Translations under genes and position numbers: made by a program
From: Chondrosia reniformis
Lineage: Eukaryota > Porifera > Demospongiae > Chondrillida > Chondrillidae
NCBI GenBank assembly: GCA_947172415.1
Contig: OX359199.1
Location: 6,835,884 to 6,899,883, forward strand
Direction: 5' to 3'
Length of the DNA stretch: 64,000 bases
Notes under the pieces: generated by a model
Databases searched by the model: none
Seen by the model: the letters and a program-made list of their open reading frames with translations, nothing else
Told to the model about the DNA's origin: nothing
Shown: positions 23,651-32,726 of the stretch, piece by piece
Position numbering within the stretch: the first letter of the stretch is position 1
Layout of the letters: each line of letters opens with the position of its first letter

Positions 23651-26608
23651 ATGGCCGTCAGTGTTGATAGTTATTTATCTAGTTCTATAGCACTGCAAAG
23701 CAAGACGTTGGACTTAAGTAGGAAGGAATTGATTGTATTTCCACCAACTTATCATCAACTGAAAAGTGTAGAGGTAAGTTCAAGATTAAATCTTATGATT
23801 TTAATCTACGTGGGATCTGTTTTATATTCTTAGTGTCTGTATCTGGAAGGAAACAACATTTCTGAACTTCCTGAAGATTTATTTCATTACTGTACTAACC
23901 TAAAATACTTGGATTTACGTAATAATTCCTTAACAGAACTTCCGTCTAGCATAAAGCATCTCAAAGGTCTAAGAACGCTTCTCTTGTCCGGAAACAACAT
24001 CCAAAGTCTCCCATTAGAACTGGGTACATGTTTGACTATCTTTTTAAATTGCAACGCCTGTGTTTTGATGTGAATTATTAATAAATCCGTGGATTCATCA
24101 GTGTGTTATGTTGAACATTGTTCATTAATAGGTTTGTTGAGGCATTTGAATGGTCTCAATTTGACAGACAATCCGTTGGAATTCCCTCCACCAGAAGTAC
24201 TAAAAGAGGGTACTAGAGCCACTTTGGCGTTTTTAAGAAGCTTGTTGAATGAATGTGACACCCCCAGTAATGATGTTACTGGGGAAATTGAAAAGACTCG
24301 TGCATCACTGCAGCCTATAGGAAAGATTCACATGAAACAAAAAGGTATGTAGATTGTCATGGAGAACACATTTCCAATGCCTCAGTTATAAAAGTGTGAC
24401 CATTACATTATGATGGCTGACTGATGAATATGAATACCTACGTACTTCCTCATGTAGTATATTAAAACACTCATATTATCAATGTATACAAATTATTTTC
24501 TGTCAAGCTGACTTACTAAAAGGATAAATGTTTGACCCCACATAGGAAGTTTCAAAGGAAAAGTGTTTTATCTAAATATGTCCACCAGCATCCTAGGCCA
24601 CTCCACATCTATATATGTCCACCAGCATCCTAGGACACTCCACATCTATATATTTCCACCAGCATCCTAGGCCACTCCACATCTATATATGTCCACCAGC
24701 ATCCTAGGCCACTCCACATCTATATATTTCCACCAGCATCCTAGGACACTCCACATCTATATATGTCCACCAGCATCCTAGGCCACTCCACATCTATATA
24801 TTTCCACCAGCATCCTAGGCCACTCCACATCTATATATGTCCACCAGCATCCTAGGCCACTCCACATCTATATACCATATGGACCTAAATTTTTGTGGGA
24901 CTAAACTTTCGCGGTTTTCTCGGATTGGCAGCCATCCGCGAAAATTTAGGTCCATACGGTATGTCCACCAGCATATATCATCATGATCGCGACAAGTAAG
25001 CCCTATCACTTCATATACCCACTAGTATGTCATGTTAGAAGGTGTCTACCCCACACAGGGACTAAGAGTGGTGATGACCACAAGAGGGTACAGTTGGTAC
25101 CACAGTACAGTCCATCTCTGCCTGGTCTGCCATCCCCTGGTTATCAGGCTCTCAAAGTACACCAGCAGAACACTGACACTGTGACCAAGAGAAGGTTGAC
25201 ATATGCATCAACTGGTGTCACCTCGTCCAAATCTCCAAGTGGACGCATACAGGTCATTAACCCCAAAAAAGGAGTTGATAGGGCACAGAATCAGAAGGGA
25301 GGCGCTAAAGGAAGCATACTGAACAAGAAGGAGATCATTCCAAAGCATCATCACAAAGACACAAATCCTCACAGCAAAGCTGACATAGATTTTGTCATTG
25401 AAAAGCAAAAGTACTTGCTGCAAATATTTGTGTACATTAAGTTAATCCTGTAAGTAATGTTAGTGTGTTCCATGGTGATATCCTCTCCTCTCCTGTTCAG
25501 GAGCAAGGAATGTCTTTCAAACTGGAGACAGCAAACAGAAGGTATGAAAGTACAGTTGCAAGTGGGCGCAGCAAAAGGAAAGAAAGGTAAGAGGAGAAGT
25601 GAGAGGGAAGACAATTCTAAGAGTACAGGGTGATCTCTTGTGTCATCAACCAAATGTGGTTAGCCTATTTGTGGTAAACTTAGTATGCACTGTTCACATG
25701 ATATCAGTTACTTGGGTTTCTGTATTGTTTTACTGCAGTTCAGTATACAAGAGCAGCGGAAATGGCCCCCTTTGGAACTGATTTTAATATTGGAAGCACT
25801 CAGCCTAGTATTAACAGTCAACCCCACAACACTGCTCTAGTAAGAAATGCCAATTACTGTTGGATGAGTTAACACGACCTATTTCCTTGAGAGACTGACA
25901 GTTTCTAGAATAGTTTAATTTAAACTATAAAGTCTCTAGTTACTGTAAAGAATTGTTGCATTTACTGTGTAGATATCAACAAATATCTTACTTACCTTGG
26001 CAAGCATTAACATTGCATCTAATTTGTTGTTTTCTAAACTACTTTATCATAGAGTATCACTTATAATTCAACAGAAGGATATGGAAATGAAGATAGATTC
26101 AACGAAAGGTGCTTTTGGTGTACCTTTTAATTGTTAATGTACAAATTTACGTATGTACATATGTGTAAAACTTTTTGCTGATTTAGGGAAAATCCTTTGC
26201 CAATACACAAAAGCCATAAGGATGCCAGCTATCTGGACCATATTAATGACGTTCATGAGGTTAGAATATATACACTACAGTGTCATTCCTGTATATAGGG
26301 GTTGTCTGTATACAGTGTATACATGTGCACCATCAGGTGATCCTGAGCCGATAGTTCATCTGGTGATTTCCCTTAGAAATTCCCTTTTGGTTGCTAATTG
26401 TGTACATTCTGGTGAATCCAAATACCAGCACTTACAAATACAATTGCATCAGCATACCTCATGTGATCAAGTAGCTCTTACAGGTAATCTCTCTGCTCTC
26501 TTGCTTAAGGTGGAAGACATAGAAGTCAATCAAAATAGGAGATCACAGCGAGAATATCGGCTTACAGCATTTAATCCTTCTCTCAGTCCAAGACATAAAC
26601 ATTTATAG
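23651..26608 (+). CDS. LRRC27: Leucine-rich repeat protein, LRRC27-like
   Basis: Nine exons: 23651-23773, 23834-24023, 24132-24344, 25059-25410, 25501-25586, 25739-25839, 26053-26108, 26187-26259 and 26510-26608. Phases agree and 430 residues result. Four to five LRRs cover about residues 15-125: LYLEGNNISELPEDLF, LKYLDLRNNSLTELPSSI, LRTLLLSGNNIQSLPLEL and LNGLNLTDNPLEFPPPEVL. The last repeat plus a motif like EGTRATLAFLRSLL matches LRRC27. The rest is basic and low in hydrophobics, with a Gln/Lys-rich segment that may be helical. The function of LRRC27 is poorly known. The 715-nt third intron carries a minisatellite with a MITE in it. Assignment to LRRC27 rests on the last repeat and is moderately sure. 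Confidence 0.75.
24560..24990. repeat. Minisatellite, about 38-bp unit, interrupted by a MITE
   Basis: About eight units of the form GTCCACCAGCATCCTAGG plus CCACTCCACATCTATATAT run to 24874. Units vary as GTCC/TTCC and GGCC/GGAC. One more partial unit appears after 24961, beyond the inserted element. It lies in the third LRRC27-like intron. Confidence 0.9.
24875..24959. mobile_element. 85-bp MITE with TA target duplication
   Basis: The ends are inverted copies (CCATATGGACCTAAATTTT against CCGTATGGACCTAAATTTT, one mismatch). The element is flanked on both sides by TA (24873-24874 and 24960-24961) and interrupts a minisatellite unit. A TA duplication is the mark of Tc1/mariner-type insertion. 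The empty site can be read directly from neighbouring repeat units. Confidence 0.9.
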
Positions 26609-26742
26609 TAATCGAACTTATAGCTTTTAAAAACATCATGCACATTTGAGTTTTAAAGTTTTCATTTAGAATAAAAAATAATTCAAAGAAAATCAAAAAG
26701 CAAACTGATTACAAACAGCTAAGCAGTTTAATTGTTATTTGG

Positions 26743-27264
26743 TTAATAAGAGGAGAAGTTGTATTTAATTTTGTGAGACTTTGAAATCCAACAAGGCCTC
26801 TTCAAATCCCTACACATTCCACAACGTGTGGTCTGGTGAGGACCTCTATTAGTGTCCTCTTCGTTCTCTTCTTCGCTGTCGCAATTACTGCTATCCTCTC
26901 CTTGCAGGCGCTTTAAGTACTGCTTCACTGCATACTCTGCCATAACGTTTATACTTTCAAGGGGAAAGCGTGGCAGCTGTCGTTTTTCGCAGTACTGGCA
27001 CGATTCGTGCCAGCTGTATCTAATCTTGTGCTGATAAAGATCGATGATGCACCAAGAATGAGGCGAGGCCCACGAGTGTGGCTCCCCCTTTTGGTCCTGC
27101 TTGCAGTGGCAGTGGTACCATCCGGCTCCTTTGACTCTGAAGTATCGAAGACTCTTCCCTTTATGCAGACAAGTCCACCTCTCTTTTGCTTGAAACTTTC
27201 GTTCAAATGGAATATCTTTTTGCTCTACCTCATGAGCTATTAAGGTCTTCTCAATAATATTCAT
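26743..27264 (-). CDS. ZAR1L: ZAR1-like 3CxxC-type zinc-finger protein
   Basis: A single exon encodes 173 residues. The core has FRVKGAGWYHCHCKQ, then SWCIIDLYQHKIRYSWHESC and CQYCEKRQLPRF, and ends with CGMCRDLKRPCWISKSHKIK. The order of paired cysteines, the HESCQYC segment and the final CGxC...C before a basic tail match the C-terminal zinc finger of zygote-arrest ZAR1/ZAR1L. ZAR1 proteins bind and store maternal mRNA in oocytes. The first pair is CxC rather than CxxC here. An acidic stretch (CDSEEENEEDTN) separates the two parts. The long N-terminal region of vertebrate ZAR1 is absent. The start is 303 bp from the divergent CDC25 start. RTP-type receptor transporters share the fold and are the main alternative. 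Confidence 0.65.
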   Translation of the reverse strand: MNIIEKTLIAHEVEQKDIPFERKFQAKERWTCLHKGKSLRYFRVKGAGWYHCHCKQDQKGEPHSWASPHSWCIIDLYQHKIRYSWHESCQYCEKRQLPRFPLESINVMAEYAVKQYLKRLQGEDSSNCDSEEENEEDTNRGPHQTTRCGMCRDLKRPCWISKSHKIKYNFSSY

Positions 27265-27567
27265 TGTAGTACAGCGAAGTTGTATTAGGAAAGATGCTAT
27301 ATCTTGTGTGAATATGCTCCCAAGCTCTCGCTTTTATAGAGAACTTAGTCAGGTCATACTTTAGGGAAATTTTCTAGGAAAGGCCCTTACTGTTCTACCT
27401 TTAGGATAAATATAGATTATGATGTCATTGACCCTCTATTTCACGTGTCGTCCCTGGCAACATATTATGTATGGGCGCTACTTTGGAAACAGCTGTGATT
27501 TTGAATATATGGTTTAAATGTTTTAAATGAAAGGAATTATACGCATTGATTTACTAGATTTCAGATT
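27265..27567. promoter_or_regulatory. 303-bp divergent promoter, ZAR1-like / CDC25
   Basis: The interval between two divergent start codons. I saw no TATA box in a fixed position. Two genes with oocyte-maturation relatives share it, which suggests common germline control; that is inference. Confidence 0.45.
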
Positions 27568-30500
27568 ATGAACAGTAAAAGAGAAAGCGAAGGAAAGATG
27601 AGTATGATGATTTTTAGTCCAGATGGAAATGGATCGATTGCTTCTCCCTACAGTCGGAGGTATAAACAATTCAGCTATCTTTAATGTTTATTGTAGAATA
27701 TGTACATGTATATTTCTTAGTTACGAAACGATTACTCCAAAGAAGAAGCTAAATTTATCTTTAGATGTAGCACCTTCAACAGAAAGTCCAGACGACCTTG
27801 GTAAGTAAATCACATTGTAGGGGGTAGAACTCAAATTGTAAAAGGCTTGATATAATCCCGTTGCCACCATGATTCATGTCAACGCGTTTCTATGCGGTAG
27901 GCTATCACGGATCCATGCCAACTGCTTTGACTGATATTCATAGGTGAGTAACTACTTATAAACATTTTCTATAAATATGCACACTTCAAAATGGAATACC
28001 CCAATTAGGACCCCACTCTCAGAAATCAATGGACCATCTTTGACGCCTACGACTAGACAAGTGATAAAGTAACTACTTTGATCATTTTATTATTATAATA
28101 TTACATGCCAAAGATTCACAGAAGATCAAGATAAAGAAAAAGACAAAGACTCCCAGGATCACTGATGAAGGGTGGAATTCCCAGAAACGGCTGTCTGACC
28201 CAGTGGAGAAGTAGATGAAAGAAGGGAAAAGAAGGAAGAAAAGACTCCTGTATCTTCATCTAAAGCTCTCTTTAGGTTTAGTTCCCCTATAGGCTCTTTT
28301 TACAGAATAGGCATATAGCATGTAGGAAAATGGTATCTTAGATTTTTCATGTGGGACAAATTACGTATCAATATCAATTTCACAGAAGTGAATACGAGAA
28401 AGCATCACTCAGTGTTGAGATGGAGGTAAGATGCCCACGTACATGCAGCCATGCCATCCTATTGATGCTGCAATCCCTCTTTAGAATCCCTTATCTACGA
28501 GTGGCAGGAATGCTTTAGAGAAAGATTTGACTGACTCTGGTGTGTTTGTAAAACCAAAAGTTCCTTTTCAGCGCCCAAAGTCTCTTATACCTTATTCTGA
28601 TGGATCACCTAAAACGGTGGAGAATTTTTTATTGAAGCAGATTGAATCTCCACTGGTGAGTATGTATGCCACAGCTCTTCCATTTTAGTGAGATGCCATT
28701 TTTATACTTTTCCTTCCCTTTGTAGGGTCACATGTCGCTGTGTTCTCCCACCCCCAGCTCTCCCCTAACTAAATCCTTGGATCTCACCCATGGAGGAGCA
28801 CAAAGTGATGGATACTCTGAAGAACTGTTCAATTATAGCGAAGCACATGTAAGCAACACCTTTGAGAAAAATGTAAACATGTAAACAATTATAATTATAT
28901 TGATAAAAAGATAAGATAATAAGTTGTAGCAAGTACGTACTATGACAGTGACAGGCTTCTTTAAAAGACTGGTTACATTAGAGATTAAATAAATTATCAA
29001 TCAGTATACGTACATGATATACACAACACTTTGCCTATTGTATGCTTCAGGTGTCATGTGATAGGTGAAATGTGTTGTGTGTATAAATTCATTGATAATT
29101 TATTAACTTGTTTGAGTGCAGAATTATGTTAACATTATGTGGTTTGTAGAGCATCCCATCTTCAGTGAGCTCCTTAATGAGTGCACCAATACAAAGTGGC
29201 TCAAAGAGAGTGGACAATAGTGGGCAGAGGAGAAATGGCGTTCCTTGGGAGCCCGGACCTGATTTCTTGAAGGAGAGAAAGCTACCTTGTTTCCACAGAG
29301 CCTCAAGCATGTCACATTTTGAAACTCAAAGAGCATCACTGAAAGTAAGTACAAAGTTCTCTACCATTTATCTATCTCATTAGCAGTGCTATATTTACGT
29401 CTCAAACAGAGGTCCAGCCCGTTTGAACCAGATCAAATGGCTAAAAGGGCAGCTCCTCCTCTCCCGTTTGGATCCAACTACTACAAACAAGGAAATTCAA
29501 ATCAACTGGAAGAGGACTTAGCAACTAATAGCTTTACCTGTTCACCATTAGAGCCTGGCAAAATACGGAGTCTATCCACAGATACACCCAAATCAAGCTC
29601 TAAACGGACAGCTAAAGTCTCCCTCTTAAGATCAATGAGTGTTAGCATGCTGAACAGTCCGCCACTGATCGACAGTGAAGAGGTTGAGTGTGAAGTCTCA
29701 ATGATGGCTAAAAGGGCAGCTCCTCCTCTCCCGTTTGGATCCAGCTACTACAAACAAGGAAATTCAAATCAACTGGAAGAGGACTTAGCAACTAATAGCT
29801 TTACCTGTTCACCATTAGAGCCTGGCAAAATACGGAGTCTATCCACAGATACACCCAAATCAAGCTCTAAACGTACAGCTAAAGTCACCCTCTTAAGATC
29901 AATGAGCGTTAGCATGCTGAACAGTCCGCCACTGATCCACAGTGAAGAGGTTGAGTGTGAAGTCTCAATGATTGGGGATGAAAGTCGACCTTACTGTCTG
30001 CCAATACTGAAGGGAGGAAAACATCCAGATTTGAAATGTATATCTACGGAAACAGTGAGTGTAACTCAACACGGCCCTATTGCCATTTCATTGCTACTCT
30101 TTTGTTATGCAGGTCTGCAAGTTATTGAGTGGTGACTTTAAAGAGGCAGTACAACGGTTCACTGTCATTGATGCCAGATATCCCTACGAATATGCAGCCG
30201 GGCACATAAAGGTAAAGTTATGAAAGGCAACATCAGTTTATGAGAATTATTTTGCTGTTTTCACATGTACTTTCTAAACTATATAGAATGCAGTTAATAT
30301 ATGGGAAAATGAACAACTAGAAAGGCATTTCTTCAGTGATCCAGCCCACAAAGATATTAACTATAGGGACATTCTCATTTTCCATTGTGAATTTTCCTCT
30401 AAACGTGGACCTGCCCTGTGAGTGACTGTCTGGTTTAGTTAAATGAATGCAATGTTATTGAGGAGATCTTCTCTGTGTTAGGAACCGCCATCTACGGAAA

Positions 30501-31009
30501 TTTGACAGGAAATTGAATGGAATGGCCTTCCCTAAATTGTACTACCCAGAAATCTACCTCCTACAGGGTGGATATAAGAAATTCTTTGAGGAGGCACAAG
30601 TAAGGATAGCACATACACAAGTAAGGATAGCACATACACAAGTAAGGATAGCACATACACAAGTAAGGATAGCACATACACGCATCTCAAACAGACTAAG
30701 ATCCCTCACAGAGTGAGAGACACAACATCACAATGACGGGGGTGGGTGGGGTAAGAGGTACGTACGTATGTATGTATCAAGTCTTCACATTCTTGCACTG
30801 TGTAGGCATTTTGCAGCCCCCAAGGGTATAGACCGATGGATCACGTAGATCATAAAGATGACTACAAGAAATTTGCAAAGAGATCCAAATCTTGGGCTGG
30901 GGATAGAGGTAAGCGTCGGCCACTTTTTCCATCTGGCAGGAGGGGGACAGTGATTGGAGAGAGTGATGGTGATCCTTCCCAACTGGAAGCATCCTCCAAA
31001 TCACAATGA
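27568..31009 (+). CDS. CDC25: M-phase inducer phosphatase CDC25
   Basis: Thirteen exons: 27568-27659, 27721-27800, 27901-27943, 28009-28068, 28386-28425, 28485-28655, 28726-28848, 29150-29344, 29410-30054, 30113-30211, 30287-30417, 30482-30599 and 30806-31009. Phases agree; 666 residues. The catalytic rhodanese-type domain begins near [15 protein letters not shown]. It contains [17 protein letters not shown], the active-site loop [10 protein letters not shown] (Cys about 550) and [16 protein letters not shown]. It ends with [18 protein letters not shown]25 removes inhibitory phosphates from CDK1. The long N-terminus holds many SP/TP sites. Residues 278-366 are duplicated as 367-455, each copy with LLRSMSVS, which looks like a Chk1/14-3-3 site. 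A run of four donor copies follows exon 12. The tail is basic ([12 protein letters not shown]). Confidence 0.95.
28125..28344. mobile_element. Dispersed repeat, copy B (CDC25 intron)
   Basis: It corresponds to 1070-1259 in the same orientation, sharing several blocks of 12-20 bp in the same order. It occupies most of the CDC25 intron 28069-28385. Confidence 0.75.
29437..29970 (+). repeat. In-frame coding tandem duplication, 267 bp x 2 (CDC25)
   Basis: Copies 29437-29703 and 29704-29970 are nearly identical at DNA level, with few substitutions (for example N/S, S/T and D/H changes). Both lie inside one exon and keep the frame, adding 89 residues. The scarcity of differences shows that the duplication is recent, or homogenised, or an assembly artefact. 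Confidence 0.97.
30596..30682 (+). repeat. Tandem array of 5' splice sites, 21-bp unit
   Basis: The sequence CAAGTAAGGATAGCACATA recurs every 21 bp, giving GTAAGG donors at 30600, 30621, 30642 and 30663. The first ends CDC25 exon 12. As 21 is a multiple of three and the unit has no stop, each later donor would add seven residues (VRIAHTQ) in frame. Confidence 0.95.
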
Positions 31010-31275
31010 ATGAGGACATTGATTCGTTTTAATATAATAAGGACAAGCTTAGAGTATTTAAAATGTGTAAGTTTTTATTTTCCATCACTGTACTTGTCTA
31101 TTGGGTGACTGGTATTTGGTTTATTAATACTGAATTCATTGGATGACAATGAGCAATACATAAGATACAAATGTAATAATGCTATATACCTATAAAATTA
31201 CATTCAGACACTCTTAAGATATGCATGAGTTAGTTGTTAGAGAAAGCTTGCTAGGTGATATATACAGCACTGTTG
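31010..31275. other. Convergent intergenic region (CDC25 and clarin-like 3' ends)
   Basis: 266 bp between convergent stop codons, AT-rich, holding both 3' UTRs. Confidence 0.6.
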
Positions 31276-32433
31276 CTAGTAAATGACTTCTGTTTCTGAT
31301 AGTTCTGCACTTGGGCTTTTCTTCATTTGTGCCTCTTTTTGCATTTCTGTGGTAGTTAATCTATTAATTGTAGTTATCTTTTTGCCATCAACTATCTTAT
31401 CACGTTTGTCAACAACAGTTTTGTGAAACAATGAAGCTGGTCCAGCAAGATTTGGGAAAATTGACAGGATTCTCCAGGCGCAAATTAAGGAAATTCCTGG
31501 CAAGGCTGCTCCAATGACGAGAAGAATGTATGACCATCCTAGAGCACTGCTGGTCTGATATCCTCGAACTAGCAGTTCCCTCGTAAGAAGCACTTGACCA
31601 TCTTGCAAGTCCCATATATATAGATCCGTATACACAGCAACTGCAATAAATCCCACCACAGCTTTAAGGCGAGAGAAATATAAAAAAGATATGAAATTAA
31701 ATACATATGCCCACCCATATATACTCTTACTTGCAATGAGGTTGGTGATGTATATAGCTAAAGGCCCTTTCCAGAGGGTTGTCACCAGCTGGTAGGAGTT
31801 CAAGGCAGCAAAGGAAATGGCTAGTATATTGAACCCAATGCCAATCATGATTAATACAAACACAAAAATAAACTTCCACCTTGGAACTTCATCACCATAA
31901 TTTTCTAATGGGAAATATAAAAATGTCACATATTCATCAGATGAAAAAAAACTTAATACAGTAGTGAACATTAGGATGCACCTACCCAGATAAGTATAAT
32001 CTCTCCTTACGTCACTCAGACCATAATCAGTGCGATTGAAGGCTTGAAACAACCCAATCTTTATCTCCCCTGTAACTATAAATTCCCCATCTGGGTTAAG
32101 TGTGACCACAGTCCACTCAATTGTCCCCGCAGCAATTGCGTAGAGGATCATCGAAATTATATTGATGAGGCAAATTCCCCAAGCCAATGCATATCTCTCT
32201 CTGAAGCAAGCCTGTGTGAATCCTCTATCACAGCTGCATCTGAGCCGGGTTGCTTTCCTCCAAAACCAGTGCCAATTGTCCCAAAATCTTTCACTAAGTG
32301 TAACCCTTCTCGTGTCCTCTCGTACAGCAGTATCATGACGAATTGTTACTCGTTTAGTAGTGTCTTCGAACTCGTTAACAAGTTGCACGTCATCTTCTTC
32401 ATATTCTCCCTGCGCATAAGCAACTACAGGCAT
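31276..32433 (-). CDS. CLRN: Clarin-like four-pass membrane protein
   Basis: Three exons: 32433-31986, 31904-31731 and 31661-31276. The introns (31985-31905, 81 nt; 31730-31662, 69 nt) are both multiples of three without stops, so the locus is also open when unspliced. The spliced protein is 335 residues. Four hydrophobic segments fit clarins: LAWGICLINIISMILYAI, IFVFVLIMIGIGFNILAI, IYITNLIATVVGFIAVAVY and LGWSYILLVIGAALPGISL. GEIKIGLFQAF corresponds to the conserved GLFxG loop of CLRN1-3, and TLWKGPLAIYI to the GPLGLY motif. Clarins are tetraspan proteins of hair cells and other epithelia. The N-terminal cytoplasmic part (about 80 residues) is longer than in vertebrates. The start at 32433 was chosen because a TTTCTTTTGCAG acceptor lies just upstream, which makes the longer frame to 32502 intronic. 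Confidence 0.75.
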   Translation of the reverse strand: MPVVAYAQGEYEEDDVQLVNEFEDTTKRVTIRHDTAVREDTRRVTLSERFWDNWHWFWRKATRLRCSCDRGFTQACFRERYALAWGICLINIISMILYAIAAGTIEWTVVTLNPDGEFIVTGEIKIGLFQAFNRTDYGLSDVRRDYTYLGRCILMFTTVLSFFSSDEYVTFLYFPLENYGDEVPRWKFIFVFVLIMIGIGFNILAISFAALNSYQLVTTLWKGPLAIYITNLIASKSIYGWAYVFNFISFLYFSRLKAVVGFIAVAVYTDLYIWDLQDGQVLLTRELLVRGYQTSSALGWSYILLVIGAALPGISLICAWRILSIFPNLAGPASLFHKTVVDKRDKIVDGKKITTINRLTTTEMQKEAQMKKSPSAELSETEVIY

Positions 32434-32726
32434 TTCGGGTACTCCTGCAAAAGAAATAACATCCGCCCACTTTTTTGAAAGACACGCCCTAACTCTGTAC
32501 ACGTGACAAAAGATGTCGGCAACAAGAGGCGTGGCTTAATTTTAAAGTCAATTACTCAGGGTATTCCCCAACTGTCCGGCATTGCACTGTCATCGGTACA
32601 CGATTGTCAGCACCTGTTTCAAGTAAGTTTACATTTTGAGGTCCTTGTCGTTTGAATGAACAAACCAAAATAAAAAGTATGTAGTATAAAACCTTATTTT
32701 CATTCAATTCCTTTTACGAAGGTACA
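32434..32726. promoter_or_regulatory. Divergent promoter region, clarin-like / KCMF1
   Basis: 293 bp separate the start codons. A GTAAGT donor at 32630 on the plus strand suggests a non-coding first exon for KCMF1. An acceptor at 32445 on the minus strand suggests the same for the clarin-like gene, so the two 5' exons must start close together or overlap. Confidence 0.5.

Noticed and set aside
32434-32502. Clarin-like start at 32502
   Set aside because: A TTTCTTTTGCAG acceptor ends at 32445, so the extra residues are probably intronic.
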